DNA of 64,000 bases from Archangium violaceum Cb vi76 (GCF_000733295.1 NZ_JPMI01000026.1:33513-97512); one strand, 5' to 3'. Positions 44,460 through 54,169 are shown, numbered from the stretch's first letter. The notes: generated by a model not told the origin, from the sequence alone. Numbers and translations: made by a program.

Positions 44460-45599
44460 ATGCATGCGAGAACACCGGAGCAGACCGCGTTCGCGGACTC
44501 CATCGACGCGTTCTGTCGCGCCAGGACCGGCACGCGCGCACAGCGCGACACCTTGACCCAGAACGGCACCGAGGCCCACAACCCCGCCCTCTACGCGCAG
44601 ATGGCGGAGCTCGGCTGGCTGGGCGTGGGCATCCCCTCGAAGTATGGCGGCTCGGAGGGAGGGATGTCCGACATCTGTCTCTTCGCCGAGCGGATCGCCT
44701 ACGGGCTCGCGCCCGTGGGGGGCTATGTCACCACGGTGGTCGCCGCCGGTCCGTACGCGAAGTTCGGGACCGAGGCCCAGCGCGAGAAGATCCTCGGCGG
44801 CATCACCGGGGGCCGCGTGGAGGCCATCTCGATCTCCGAGCCCGGGGCTGGCTCGGACGCCGCCGCCATCACCTGCCGCGCGACCCGGACGCCGGGAGGA
44901 TTCATCATCAACGGGCAGAAGACCTGGTGCTCGAACGCGCACATCGCGGACCATCTCCTGCTCGTGGCACGCACCAACACCTCGAGCTCGCGGCACGAGG
45001 GCCTCACGATGTTCTGCGTCCCCACGGGCACGGCGGGAGTGGAGATTCGCGGCATCCCCACCCTGAACGGCAAGGACGTGAATGACGTCTACTTCACCGA
45101 CTGCTACCTGCCCGAGAGCGCGGTCGTAGGAGCCGTGGACCAGGCCTGGCCCCAGCTCATGGCGGGACTCAACAGCGAGCGGCTCATCCTCGCGGCGACC
45201 ATGCTCGGCCGCGGCCGGCGGGCGTTCGATGACGCCGTGGCATACGTGAAGGAGCGCAAGCAGTTTGGCCGGCCCATCGGCTCCTTTCAGGCGCTCAAGC
45301 ACCGGATCGCGGATCTCGCCACCGAGCTCGACTGCTGCGAGTTGCTCCTCTACCGCGTGGCCGCGATGGCGGACGAAGCACCCGAGCGGATGCTCCCCCG
45401 CGAGGCCTCCATGGCGAAGCTGAAGGCCACCGAGACGGCCAAGCGCGTGGCGCTCGAGGGCGTGCAGATGATGGGGGGCTACGGTTACGCCACCGAGTAC
45501 GACATGGAATCGCATCTGCGCGCCACGGTGATCTCCACCGTCTATGGCGGCACGAGCGAAATCCAGCGCGACATCATCGGCAAGACGTTCGGACTCTAG
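44460..45599 (+). CDS. Acyl-CoA dehydrogenase (first of two)
   Basis: 379 residues, ATG 44460. ACAD fold with EAISISEPGAGSDAAAITC (FAD and substrate binding), QKTWCSNAHIADH, then RKQFGRPIGSFQALKHRIAD and QMMGGYGYATEYDMESHLR; the C-terminal region TVYGGTSEIQRDIIGKTFGL fits short/medium-chain dehydrogenases, where the catalytic Glu sits earlier in the same domain. It introduces the 2,3-double bond of an acyl-CoA. Forms a tandem with the next dehydrogenase. Confidence 0.9.
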   Translation: MHARTPEQTAFADSIDAFCRARTGTRAQRDTLTQNGTEAHNPALYAQMAELGWLGVGIPSKYGGSEGGMSDICLFAERIAYGLAPVGGYVTTVVAAGPYAKFGTEAQREKILGGITGGRVEAISISEPGAGSDAAAITCRATRTPGGFIINGQKTWCSNAHIADHLLLVARTNTSSSRHEGLTMFCVPTGTAGVEIRGIPTLNGKDVNDVYFTDCYLPESAVVGAVDQAWPQLMAGLNSERLILAATMLGRGRRAFDDAVAYVKERKQFGRPIGSFQALKHRIADLATELDCCELLLYRVAAMADEAPERMLPREASMAKLKATETAKRVALEGVQMMGGYGYATEYDMESHLRATVISTVYGGTSEIQRDIIGKTFGL

Positions 45600-45620
45600 A
45601 GCGGAACCCCAGAGGCAGAC

Positions 45621-46769
45621 ATGACGAGACGTTCCCCATGGAGCTCGGACGAGCTCGAGCAGGTGCGCGGGCTCGCGGCCACCTACTTCAAGAAAGAGGT
45701 CCTTCCCAACGTGCCCAAGCACGTGGCCCAGGGTCATCCGGACAAGGCGCTCTATCGACGGGCGGGCGAGCTTGGGCTCTTGTGCATGTCCATCCCGGAG
45801 GCGTACGGCGGAGGCGGCGGGACGTTCGCGCACGAGGCCGTCCTCGTCGAGGAGCAGATCCGCGCCGGGGACCCCTCGATGGGCTTCGCGGTGCATAGCT
45901 CCATCGTCGCGCACTACGTCCTGGCCTATGCGTCCGAGGCGCAGAAGCAGAAGTGGCTGCCCAAGCTCGCGAGTGGCGAGTGGGTGGGAGCCATCGCCAT
46001 GACCGAGCCGGGGACGGGTTCGGACCTCCAGGCCATCTCCACCCGCGCGGTGCGGGACGGCGACTTCTACCGGGTGAGCGGCGCGAAGACGTTCATCTCC
46101 AACGGCTACGTCTGTGACTTCCTCATCATCGCCGTCCGGACGGGGGACGAGAAGGGCCACGCCGGCATCTCGCTGTTGTGCGCCGAGGTCTCCGACACGA
46201 CGCCCGGTTTCGAGCGGGGCCGCATCCTCGACAAGCTCGGCGGCAAGGGCCAGGACACGACCGAGCTCTTCTTCGATGACCTGAAGGTCCCCGCGGTCAA
46301 TCTGCTCGGCGGCGAGGAGGGCCGTGGTTTCGTCCAGATGATGCAGCAACTGCCCCAGGAGCGGCTGGTCACGGCGCTCATCGGCATGGCGAGCCTCGAG
46401 CGGGCCGTGGAGGTGACGGTCGAGTACACCAGGCAGCGTCACGTCTTCGGCAAGCCCCTCATCGCCTTGCAGAACACCCGCTTCGAGCTCGCGGAGTGCG
46501 CGACCCTGAGGCGCGTCTGCCGCACCTTCGTCGATGACTGCATCCAGTCCCACCTCCAGGGCCAGCTCGACGTGACCACGGCGGCCATGGCCAAATATTG
46601 GGTAACGGACCAGACCTGCATCGTCGTGGACCGCTGCCTGCAACTTTTTGGAGGGTACGGGTACATGAAGGAATACCCTATTGCCCACCTGTTCGCCGAT
46701 ACCCGCGTGTTGCGGATCTTCGCCGGCGCGAACGAGGTCATGAAAGAGCTCGTCGCCCGTTCCCTCTGA
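45621..46769 (+). CDS. Acyl-CoA dehydrogenase (second of two)
   Basis: 382 residues; 21 bp after the first. WVGAIAMTEPGTGSDLQAIS, RQRHVFGKPLIALQNTRFEL and LQLFGGYGYMKEYPIAHLFA follow the family layout, and the C terminus is short (FAGANEVMKELVARSL). The two tandem dehydrogenases differ clearly in sequence, so they probably handle different chain lengths or a branched (methyl) acyl-CoA. Confidence 0.9.
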   Translation: MTRRSPWSSDELEQVRGLAATYFKKEVLPNVPKHVAQGHPDKALYRRAGELGLLCMSIPEAYGGGGGTFAHEAVLVEEQIRAGDPSMGFAVHSSIVAHYVLAYASEAQKQKWLPKLASGEWVGAIAMTEPGTGSDLQAISTRAVRDGDFYRVSGAKTFISNGYVCDFLIIAVRTGDEKGHAGISLLCAEVSDTTPGFERGRILDKLGGKGQDTTELFFDDLKVPAVNLLGGEEGRGFVQMMQQLPQERLVTALIGMASLERAVEVTVEYTRQRHVFGKPLIALQNTRFELAECATLRRVCRTFVDDCIQSHLQGQLDVTTAAMAKYWVTDQTCIVVDRCLQLFGGYGYMKEYPIAHLFADTRVLRIFAGANEVMKELVARSL

Positions 46770-46802
46770 ACCCACCTCAATCGTTTCGCAAGGAGGCTCT
46801 CA

Positions 46803-48014
46803 GTGAGCCAGGAAGCTTTCATCTTCGACGCCGTTCGCACCCCTCGCGGCAAGGGCAAGAAGGGCGCGCTGCACGGAATCAAGCCCGTATCGCTGCTCGT
46901 CGGCCTGGTGGATGCGCTCAAGAAGCGCCACCCGAACCTGGATCCCCAGCGGATCGACGACCTGGTGCTCGGCGTGGTCTCTCCGGTCGGGGACCAGGGT
47001 GCGGACATCGCCCGGACCGTGGTGCTCGCGGCCGGACTCCCCGAGACGACGGGTGGAGTCCAGCTCAACCGTTTCTGCGCCTCGGGCCTGAGCGCGGTGA
47101 ACCTGGCCGCCCAGCAGGTTCGCTCGGGCTGGGAGCACCTGGTCATCGCGGGCGGAGTGGAGAGCATGTCGCGCGTCCCGATGGGCTCGGACGGTGGCGC
47201 CTGGGCCCTGGACCCCGCCACCAACTACGACACCTACTTCGTGCCCCAGGGCATCTCCGCGGATCTGATCGCGACGATGGAGGGCTTCACCCGCGAGGAC
47301 GTGGACCGCTATGCCGCGCAGTCGCAGGAGCGCGCGGCCAAGGCCTGGGCCGCCGGATACTTCAAGAACTCCGTCGTCCCGGTGGTGGACCAGAACGGCC
47401 TCACCGTGCTCGACCGCGACGAGCACATGCGTCCGGACTCCACCGTGGCCTCGCTCGGTCAGCTCAACGCCTCCTTCGCCGGGATTGGCGAGGCCGGTGG
47501 CTTCGACGCGGTGGCGCTGCAGAAGTACCACTTCGTGGAGAAGATCCACCACGTGCACACTCCGGGGAACTCGTCGGGCATCGTCGATGGCGCGGCGCTC
47601 GTGCTGTTGGGCTCGGAGAAGGTCGGCAAGGAGCTCGGCCTCACGCCGCGGGCGCGCATCGCCGCCGTCGCCACGTCCGGTGCGGACCCGACCATCATGC
47701 TCACCGGCCCGATTCCCGCCACCCGGAAGCTGCTCGACATCGCCGGCCTCTCCGTCCGGGACATCGACCTCTTCGAGCTCAACGAGGCCTTCGCCTCCGT
47801 GGTCCTCAAGTACCAGAAGGACCTCGCCATCCCGAGCGAGAAGATGAACGTCAACGGCGGCGCGATCGCCATGGGCCACCCGCTCGGGGCCACCGGCGCG
47901 ATGATTCTCGGAACGGTGGTGGACGAGCTCGAGCGGCGCAAGGCGCGCCGCGCTGTCGTCACCCTGTGCGTCGGCGGCGGAATGGGCGTGGCCACCCTCG
48001 TCGAGCGCGTTTGA
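46803..48014 (+). CDS. Acetyl-CoA C-acyltransferase (thiolase)
   Basis: 403 residues from GTG 46803 (AAGGAGG upstream). Thiolase motifs: reactive Cys92 in [24 protein letters not shown], the NEAF motif in [29 protein letters not shown] with the active-site His, and [13 protein letters not shown] with the second Cys. It cleaves 3-ketoacyl-CoA to acetyl-CoA and a shortened acyl-CoA. Directly upstream of the FadB-like gene (41-bp gap), as in classical fadAB pairs, though in reverse order. Confidence 0.93.
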   Translation: MSQEAFIFDAVRTPRGKGKKGALHGIKPVSLLVGLVDALKKRHPNLDPQRIDDLVLGVVSPVGDQGADIARTVVLAAGLPETTGGVQLNRFCASGLSAVNLAAQQVRSGWEHLVIAGGVESMSRVPMGSDGGAWALDPATNYDTYFVPQGISADLIATMEGFTREDVDRYAAQSQERAAKAWAAGYFKNSVVPVVDQNGLTVLDRDEHMRPDSTVASLGQLNASFAGIGEAGGFDAVALQKYHFVEKIHHVHTPGNSSGIVDGAALVLLGSEKVGKELGLTPRARIAAVATSGADPTIMLTGPIPATRKLLDIAGLSVRDIDLFELNEAFASVVLKYQKDLAIPSEKMNVNGGAIAMGHPLGATGAMILGTVVDELERRKARRAVVTLCVGGGMGVATLVERV

Positions 48015-48055
48015 ACCTCTTCCCCTCTTCTTTTCGACAACATTCGAGCGAACCC

Positions 48056-50233
48056 ATGAGCGAGCAGAACACCATCCGCTGGGAACGAGACGCCGACGGC
48101 ATCGTGGTCTTGACGTTGGATGATCCGGGCCAGTCCGCCAACACGATGAACGCCGCATACGTGAAGTCCATGCGCGCGACCGTGGACCGCCTGGCCAAGG
48201 AGAAGGACACCCTCACGGGTGTCATCATCACCTCGGCGAAGAAGACCTTCTTCGCGGGGGGCGATCTGAACGATCTGCGCGACGTGAAGAAGGACGAGGC
48301 AAAAAAGGTCTTCGAGCTCGGGCAGGAGATCAAGGCGCAGCTGCGGGTGCTGGAGACCCTGGGCAAGCCCGTGGTCGCGGCCATCAACGGCGCGGCGCTC
48401 GGAGGCGGGCTCGAGATCGCGCTCGCGTGTCACCGGCGCATCGTCGCCGACGTCAAGGGCACGCAGGTCGGGCTTCCGGAGGTGACGCTCGGGCTGCTTC
48501 CCGGCGGCGGCGGCGTGGTGCGCACGGTGCGCATGCTCGGCATCGTGGACGCGCTGATGAAGGTCCTGCTCCAGGGCCAGCGTTACCGGCCCCAGGAGGC
48601 GAAGGAGCTGGGCCTCGTGCACGAGGTGGTGGACTCGGTGGAAGCGCTCCTGCCCGCGGCCAAGGCGTGGGTGAAGGCGAACCCCACGGCACAGCAGCCG
48701 TGGGACCAGAAGGGCTACAAGATTCCGGGCGGCACCCCGTCCTCCCCTTCCCTCGCGGCGAACCTGCCCGCCTTCCCCGCCAACCTGCGCAAGCAACTCA
48801 AGGGCGCGAACATGCCCGCGCCGCGCGCCATCATGGCGGTGGCCGTCGAGAGCACGCAGGTGGACATCGACACCGCGTTCACCATCGAGTCGCGCTACTT
48901 CACCGAGCTCGTCACCGGCCAGGTCGCGAAGAACATGATTCAGGCGTTCTTCTTCGACATGCAGCACATCAACTCGGGCGGCGGCCGTCCGAAGGGCTTC
49001 CCGCAGCACACGGCGAAGAAGGTCGGTGTCCTCGGGGCCGGGATGATGGGCGCGGGCATTGCCTATGTGTGCGCCAAGGCCGGTATCGACGTGGTGCTCA
49101 AGGACGTGAGCCTCGCCTCCGCCGAGAAGGGCAAGCAGTACTCCGTCAAGCTCGTGGAGAAGGCCATCCAGAAGGGCCAGTCCACGAAGGAGAAGGGCGA
49201 CGCGCTCCTGGCGCGAATCCACCCCACCGCGGATGCCGCCGCGCTCGCGGGTTGTGACCTGGTCATCGAAGCGGTCTTCGAGGACGTGAAGCTCAAGCAC
49301 CAGGTCTTCCAGGAGATTCAAGGCGTGATCGCCCCGGACGCGGTGATTGCTTCCAACACCTCCACCCTGCCCATCACCCTGCTCGCCGAGGGCGTGCAGC
49401 GGCCGGCCGACTTCGTCGGGATGCACTTCTTCTCCCCGGTGGACAAGATGCCGCTGCTCGAGCTCATCGCGGGCAAGACGACGAGCGACGCCACGCTGGC
49501 GAAGGCCATCGACATCGCGGTGCAGATTGGAAAGACGCCCATCGTCGTCAACGACAGCCGGGGCTTCTTCACCAGCCGGGTGATCGGCACGTTCCTCAAC
49601 GAGGCCATCGCCATGGTGGGCGAGGGGATTTCTCCCGCCTCCATCGAGCAGGCGGGCCTCCAGGCGGGCTACCCCGCGGCTCCGCTCCAGCTGGTGGACG
49701 AATTGACGTTGACCCTGCCGCGGAAGATCCGCCTCGAGACCAAGGCCGCCGCCGAGGCCGCTGGAAAGCCGTGGATGGATCACGGCAGCTACGCGGTCAT
49801 GGACGCGATGATCGATCAGCACCAGCGCAAGGGCCGCTCCACCGGTGGCGGCTTCTATGACTACGTGGATGGCAAGCGCACGAGCCTCTGGCCGGGGCTC
49901 GCCCAGCACTACACCAGGCCCGGTTACACCATCCCCTTCGAGGACATGAAGGAGCGGATGTTGTTCGCCGAGGCGATCGACACGGTGAGGTGCTTCGACG
50001 AAGGCGTCCTCCGCTCCGCCGCCGACGCGAACGTGGGCTCCATCCTCGGAATCGGCTTCCCGCCGTGGACGGGAGGTGTCGTGCAATACATCAACGGCTA
50101 CGAAGGGCGTACCGGCACGGGGCCGCGCGGCTTCGTCACCCGCGCGCGCGAGCTCGCGGAGCGCTACGGGAAGCACTTCCTGCCCCCCGCCTCGCTCGTC
50201 GAGAAGGCCGAAAAAGGCGAGCTCCTGAAGTAG
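48056..50233 (+). CDS. FadB/FadJ-like bifunctional enoyl-CoA hydratase/3-hydroxyacyl-CoA dehydrogenase
   Basis: 725 residues from ATG 48056. N-terminal crotonase domain (about 1-220) with FFAGGDLNDLRDVKKDEAK and INGAALGGGLEIALACHRR; linker; then the 3-hydroxyacyl-CoA dehydrogenase domain (about 320-500, NAD motif VGVLGAGMMGAGIAYVCAKA and MHFFSPVDKMPLLELI with the catalytic His). The C-terminal domain (about 500-725) has EAIDTVRCFDEGVL and GIGFPPWTGGV. It does both central steps of beta-oxidation and pairs with the thiolase. Confidence 0.92.
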   Translation: MSEQNTIRWERDADGIVVLTLDDPGQSANTMNAAYVKSMRATVDRLAKEKDTLTGVIITSAKKTFFAGGDLNDLRDVKKDEAKKVFELGQEIKAQLRVLETLGKPVVAAINGAALGGGLEIALACHRRIVADVKGTQVGLPEVTLGLLPGGGGVVRTVRMLGIVDALMKVLLQGQRYRPQEAKELGLVHEVVDSVEALLPAAKAWVKANPTAQQPWDQKGYKIPGGTPSSPSLAANLPAFPANLRKQLKGANMPAPRAIMAVAVESTQVDIDTAFTIESRYFTELVTGQVAKNMIQAFFFDMQHINSGGGRPKGFPQHTAKKVGVLGAGMMGAGIAYVCAKAGIDVVLKDVSLASAEKGKQYSVKLVEKAIQKGQSTKEKGDALLARIHPTADAAALAGCDLVIEAVFEDVKLKHQVFQEIQGVIAPDAVIASNTSTLPITLLAEGVQRPADFVGMHFFSPVDKMPLLELIAGKTTSDATLAKAIDIAVQIGKTPIVVNDSRGFFTSRVIGTFLNEAIAMVGEGISPASIEQAGLQAGYPAAPLQLVDELTLTLPRKIRLETKAAAEAAGKPWMDHGSYAVMDAMIDQHQRKGRSTGGGFYDYVDGKRTSLWPGLAQHYTRPGYTIPFEDMKERMLFAEAIDTVRCFDEGVLRSAADANVGSILGIGFPPWTGGVVQYINGYEGRTGTGPRGFVTRARELAERYGKHFLPPASLVEKAEKGELLK

Positions 50234-50259
50234 CCCCCTCCCCCGGAAGGAGAAGTCCC

Positions 50260-51666
50260 ATGGCTCGAAGTATCAGCAACCTCGCCGCCGTTCCGCCTTC
50301 GTCCGACATGAAGGCGCTCGTCGAAAAACAGCGTGCCTACTTCGAGACCCGCGTCACGCTCCCGCTCCAATGGCGGCGGGAGCGGCTGCTGGCGCTCCAA
50401 CGGGCGGCGCACAAGTACGAGGCGGAGATTCTCTCCGCCCTCAAGGCGGATCTCTCGAAGAGCCCGGAGGAGGCCTACCTCACCGAGGTCGGGAACATCT
50501 ACGGAGAGCTCAAGACCGCGCTCAAGAACGTGAAGGCGTGGATGGAGCCTCGGCGGGGGTCCGCGCCCCTCATCATCCAGCCGGCGCGGGCCTACCAATA
50601 CGCGGATCCGCTCGGCGTGACGCTCATCATCTCCCCCTGGAACTACCCCTACCAGTTGTCGATGGCGCCGCTCATCGGGGCACTCGCCGCGGGCTGCACG
50701 GCCGTGTTGAAGCCCAGTGAGCTGTCACCCGCCACCTCGGGGGTGCTCAAGCGGATGCTGGGCGAGGCCTTCCCGGAGGAAGTCGTCTCGGTCGTCGAGG
50801 GAGGCGTGGAGGCGAGCCAGGCGCTCCTCGCGGAGCGCTGGGACCTCATCTTCTTCACCGGTGGAACCCAGGTGGGCCGGGTGGTGGCCGAAGCCGCCGC
50901 CAGGCACCTCACCCCCACCGTGCTCGAGCTGGGTGGAAAGAGCCCCTGCATCGTCGACAGAAGCGCGGACCTCGAGGTCACCGCGCGACGCATCGCCTGG
51001 GGCAAGTACGTCAACGCCGGACAGACCTGCGTGGCGCCGGACTACGTGCTCATTCCACCCGAGCTCAAGGGCCGCTTCATCGACCTGGTCCAGAAGGCCG
51101 TCAGAAGCTTCTACGGTGCCGATGTGAGCACGAGCGGCGACTATGGCCGCATCGTCAGCCCTCGCCACTACGAGCGCATCGCCGCGCTCGCGGCCGACGG
51201 CCAGATCGCCTTCGGCGGCGAGCGCGACGCGCCCAGCCGCTACTTCGCGCCCACCGTCATCACCGATGCACCGCTGTCGAGCCCCCTGATGCAGGAGGAG
51301 ATCTTCGGTCCCCTCCTCCCGCTCGTCGACTGTCCGAGCATCGACGACGCCATCCGCTTCGTGCGCGCCCGTCCGAAGCCGCTCGCCCTCTACAGCTTCG
51401 CGCGTGACGCGGCGGTGAACGAGCGCGTCCTCACGGAGACCTCGAGCGGCGGAGCGGTCGCCAACGACGTGTGCGTTCACTTCGCCGTCGAGGGGCTTCC
51501 CTTCGGGGGAGTGGGCGAGTCGGGCATCGGCGGCTACCACGGCCAGGCCAGCTTCGATGCCTTCAGTCACAAGAAGAGCGTGGTGAAGCGGCCCTTCACG
51601 CTCGACATGAAGCTGCGCTACCCGCCCTATGGCGGGAAGCTCGGCCTCCTCAAGCGCTTCTTGTGA
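50260..51666 (+). CDS. Aldehyde dehydrogenase (class 3/fatty aldehyde type)
   Basis: 468 residues from ATG 50260 (AAGGAGAAG upstream). NAD(P) motifs ISPWNYPYQLSMAPLIGALA and FTGGTQVGRVVAEAA, catalytic Glu in TVLELGGKSPCIVD and Cys in NAGQTCVAPDYVLIP. The C-terminal hydrophobic tail (LRYPPYGGKLGLLKRFL) is like class 3 and fatty aldehyde dehydrogenases. It would oxidise the aldehyde made by the oxygenase or by the alcohol dehydrogenase at 52168 to the acid that the CoA ligase uses. Its end overlaps the convergent GXWXG gene by 17 bp. Confidence 0.9.
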   Translation: MARSISNLAAVPPSSDMKALVEKQRAYFETRVTLPLQWRRERLLALQRAAHKYEAEILSALKADLSKSPEEAYLTEVGNIYGELKTALKNVKAWMEPRRGSAPLIIQPARAYQYADPLGVTLIISPWNYPYQLSMAPLIGALAAGCTAVLKPSELSPATSGVLKRMLGEAFPEEVVSVVEGGVEASQALLAERWDLIFFTGGTQVGRVVAEAAARHLTPTVLELGGKSPCIVDRSADLEVTARRIAWGKYVNAGQTCVAPDYVLIPPELKGRFIDLVQKAVRSFYGADVSTSGDYGRIVSPRHYERIAALAADGQIAFGGERDAPSRYFAPTVITDAPLSSPLMQEEIFGPLLPLVDCPSIDDAIRFVRARPKPLALYSFARDAAVNERVLTETSSGGAVANDVCVHFAVEGLPFGGVGESGIGGYHGQASFDAFSHKKSVVKRPFTLDMKLRYPPYGGKLGLLKRFL

Positions 51667-52171
51667 AACCGGCGGAATCGCGGCGCAGGACGAAGAAGTA
51701 CGGCGCCGCCATTCCTCGCGCGTCCATCGCGCCGAGCACCGTGTCCGCGTCGACCTTCCGGAACACGTCGAGGGTGGGCCAGTCGTCGTAGATCATCGTC
51801 GCGCTGAGCTTCCCGCGGTACTCCGTCATGCGCAGCCGCGCCTTGAACTTCCCGGTCTCCACCCTGGCCCGGTGCGCGCCCACGAAGCCTTGAATCTCCG
51901 GCGACGGCCACTTACGTGGGTCCACCGGGAACACCGACGCGCGGTCCTCCGTGAAGAACAGCAGCGGGTGCACGCTCTCGGCGTCGATGAACTGCTTGCC
52001 GTACCAGCCCGTCGCGCTGAGCATTCCGTCCATCGCGTGCCCCGTCTGGAGCTCACTGCCCTTCCACCTGCCGTGCATGAAGGCGAGCTCCACCGTGGGC
52101 AGGCCGTCGAACAACGCGAGCGCCGCTTCGATGTGGATGCGCCCTGCTTTCACCGCTTCGTCGAAGGTCAT
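51650..52171 (-). CDS. GXWXG/DUF4334 domain protein
   Basis: 173 residues; start ATG 52171 overlaps the dehydrogenase stop (ATGA). Residues about 25-75 hold HGRWKGSELQTGHAMDGML, the GxWxG motif, and the rest (FKARLRMTEYRGKLSATMIY, and the end VLGAMDARGMAAPYFFVLRR) matches the DUF4334 domain. Members often sit with alcohol or acyl-CoA dehydrogenases. Function unknown; a lipid or hydrophobic-ligand role is a guess. Antisense 3' end overlaps the aldehyde dehydrogenase gene. Confidence 0.75.
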   Translation of the reverse strand: MTFDEAVKAGRIHIEAALALFDGLPTVELAFMHGRWKGSELQTGHAMDGMLSATGWYGKQFIDAESVHPLLFFTEDRASVFPVDPRKWPSPEIQGFVGAHRARVETGKFKARLRMTEYRGKLSATMIYDDWPTLDVFRKVDADTVLGAMDARGMAAPYFFVLRRDSAGFTRSA

Positions 52172-53286
52172 GGCGTCCTTCCTCCGTGCATGAGCAGCAC
52201 TGGCTTGATTGCCGTGCGCGTCTCCATGTCGTGAACCGCGTCGTTGATGGCCTCGAAGGCGTAGGGGCGGCTCAGCTTCTCGATGGGAAACCGTCCTTCC
52301 GCGTGCAGGGAGACCAGGCGCGGAATGAAGGTCTTCGGGTCGGCATTCCCCTCCAGCATGCCCACCAGCTTCTTCCCGGAGAGGAGCGCGCTCATCGGGA
52401 GCGAGACTTCCGCGCCACGGCCAGGCAGGCCGAGCAACGCGCAGGTGCCCAGGGGCCGCGTCACGTCGAATGCCTGACGCAGCACCTGGGGCAAGCCCAC
52501 GCACTCCAGCGCGAAGTCCACACCGCCCCGGGTTCGCTTCAGGATCGTCTTCGTGAGCTCGGGCTCGTCCGCCAGGAAGGTGTCGGTGGCGCCCAGTTCG
52601 CGTGCCAGCTCGAGCCGCTCCGCGCTGAGGTCCACGGCGATGATGCGGGCCGCGCCGGCGACTCGCGCCGCCATGATGGCCGCCAGGCCCACGGCGCCCG
52701 CTCCGTACACCGCGAGCTGCTGCCCATCTTCGAGCCGGAACGCCTCGAGCACCGCGCCCGCGCCGGTCTGGAACCCGCAGCCCAGCGGCGCGAGCAGCTC
52801 GAGCGGCGCGGACGCGTCGACCTTCACCGCGTTGTGCTGGTGCGCCAGCATGTGCGTGGCGAACGAGGACTGGTGGAAGAAGCTGGAGCGGATCGGCTCC
52901 CCCTGCCACCGCATGGGGAAGGAGCCATCGGGCCTCGCACCGGAGAAGTTCCCCGCGTACCCGTGCTCGCAGTACGCGGGATGGCGGCGGGTGCACGTGC
53001 CACACGCGCGGCACGAGAAGTAGCTGAGCACCACCGCGTCACCGGGCACGAAATCCGTCACGCCATCCCCCACTGCCTCCACCACCCCCGCGCCTTCGTG
53101 GCCCAGCACGGCCGGGAACGGGAAGCGGCCCGCGCCCGCCCGGTAGGTGAGGTCTGTGTGGCAGATGCCGCTCGCCGTCACCCTCACCCGCAGCTCGCCC
53201 GTCCGCGGCGGCTCGAGCTCCACCTCGTCGATGGCGAAGGGACCATTCACCACCTGCAGCACCGCGGCACGCACCGGAAGACCCAT
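52168..53286 (-). CDS. Zinc-dependent alcohol dehydrogenase (class III/aryl-alcohol type)
   Basis: 372 residues. Catalytic zinc: ICHTDLTYR, LGHEGAGVVEAV and a later Cys; structural zinc in SCRACGTCTRRHPAYCEHG. Nucleotide motif VYGAGAVGLAAIMAA, and an Asp (IAVDLSAERLEL) that favours NAD. It interconverts alcohol and aldehyde, logically upstream of the aldehyde dehydrogenase. The first gene of a minus-strand pair with the GXWXG protein; a palindromic operator lies 13 bases before its start codon. Confidence 0.88.
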   Translation of the reverse strand: MGLPVRAAVLQVVNGPFAIDEVELEPPRTGELRVRVTASGICHTDLTYRAGAGRFPFPAVLGHEGAGVVEAVGDGVTDFVPGDAVVLSYFSCRACGTCTRRHPAYCEHGYAGNFSGARPDGSFPMRWQGEPIRSSFFHQSSFATHMLAHQHNAVKVDASAPLELLAPLGCGFQTGAGAVLEAFRLEDGQQLAVYGAGAVGLAAIMAARVAGAARIIAVDLSAERLELARELGATDTFLADEPELTKTILKRTRGGVDFALECVGLPQVLRQAFDVTRPLGTCALLGLPGRGAEVSLPMSALLSGKKLVGMLEGNADPKTFIPRLVSLHAEGRFPIEKLSRPYAFEAINDAVHDMETRTAIKPVLLMHGGRTP

Positions 53287-53298
53287 GGGGCCATCTTA

Positions 53299-53317
53299 TT
53301 GGCCTTCCGCCAATAGC
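53299..53317. promoter_or_regulatory. 19-bp palindromic operator upstream of the alcohol dehydrogenase (copy 3)
   Basis: TATTGGCCTTCCGCCAATA: perfect 7-bp half-sites TATTGGC/GCCAATA around a 5-base centre, same 19-bp frame as 34173-34191 and 40141-40159. It sits between the divergent alcohol dehydrogenase (53286) and hydroxylase (53365) genes and could affect both. Confidence 0.68.
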
Positions 53318-53364
53318 GACACCGCAATGTTTCCGGAAGCCTCCGGGAGGTGGCAGGAGGCATG

Positions 53365-53973
53365 ATGGGGACAATGGACTCGAGGGACGCCGTGCCGGAC
53401 AGCCTGCGGTTGCCGCTGCGCTTCGATGCGCGGCGCCTGAGGGAGGACTTGGGGCGCCTGGCCCCGGAGGAATGGGTCGCCCACTTCAACACGAGCACCT
53501 ACGAGGGCGAGTGGAGTGGCGTGGCGTTGCGTTCGGTGGGAGGTGTCGCCGGACGGTTGTACCCGGACCCCGCCGCGAGCGAGCCCTACGCGGATACGCC
53601 CGTGCTGGAGCGCTGCCCCGGAGTCCGCGAAGTGCTGTCCGCCTTCGCCTGCCGGATCGAATCGGTCCGGTTCCTCAAGCTGGCCGCCGGGGCCCGCATC
53701 CGCGAGCACCGCGACTACCGGCTCGGCTACGAGGACGGAGAAGTCCGGCTCCACATCCCCGTGGTGACCCATGCGGGTGTGGGCTTCTTCCTGTCCGGCC
53801 AGCGCGTCCTCATGGGCGAGGGCGAGTGCTGGTACCTGAACGTCAACCAGCCGCACCGGGTGGACAACACCGGGGAGGTGGACCGCATCCACCTGGTGCT
53901 GGACTGCGTGCTCGATGACTGGCTGCGGGCGCTCTTCGCGCGCGCGGTGCGGGAGGCCGCCGATGCCGCGTGA
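53365..53973 (+). CDS. Aspartyl/asparaginyl beta-hydroxylase-like 2-oxoglutarate oxygenase
   Basis: 202 residues. ATG 53365 has GGAGG 4 bases upstream; ATGs at 53362 and 53374 are alternatives. Cupin-fold 2OG oxygenase of the Asp_Arg_Hydrox family: REHRDYRLGYEDGEVRLHIP (HxD of the iron site), then WYLNVNQPHRVDN with the distal His and Arg for 2-oxoglutarate. Related enzymes hydroxylate Asp or Asn in peptides or proteins. It overlaps the small Nif11 gene by 11 bp, so it may act on that peptide; inference. Confidence 0.8.
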   Translation: MGTMDSRDAVPDSLRLPLRFDARRLREDLGRLAPEEWVAHFNTSTYEGEWSGVALRSVGGVAGRLYPDPAASEPYADTPVLERCPGVREVLSAFACRIESVRFLKLAAGARIREHRDYRLGYEDGEVRLHIPVVTHAGVGFFLSGQRVLMGEGECWYLNVNQPHRVDNTGEVDRIHLVLDCVLDDWLRALFARAVREAADAA

Positions 53974-54169
53974 GGCGTTCGAGCGCTTTCGTGCCCTCGT
54001 CCTGCGAGAGCCGGAGTTGCAGGCACGGCTCCGGGACGTACAGGACCCGGCGGCCTTCCTGGAGCTCGTCGTGAGGTTGGGCGGGGAGCGGGGCTGTCAC
54101 TTCACCTCCGAGGAGGTGCGGGCCGTCTGGCAGGAGGCGCGCCGCACCTGGTTCGAGCGATGGCCATGA
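53963..54169 (+). CDS. Nif11-like small protein
   Basis: 68 residues; ATG 53963 lies inside the hydroxylase gene end (11-bp overlap). The sequence EAFERFRALVLREPELQARL, then an LELVVRLGGERGCHF segment, follows the Nif11 domain pattern (helix, Pro/Glu turn, LxxxLG). Nif11 domains often serve as leader peptides of modified peptides, but here nearly the whole protein is the domain and no clear core follows. A stand-alone regulator or a substrate of the hydroxylase is possible. Confidence 0.65.
   Translation: MPREAFERFRALVLREPELQARLRDVQDPAAFLELVVRLGGERGCHFTSEEVRAVWQEARRTWFERWP

Noticed and set aside
42623..44581. 652-residue minus-strand open frame
   Set aside because: Shadow of the acyl-CoA ligase gene.
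53963..54169. Nif11-like protein as a classical RiPP precursor
   Set aside because: The domain fills almost all 68 residues and no core with a double-Gly-type cleavage site followed by Cys/Ser/Thr-rich residues is present; kept only as a possible modified substrate.
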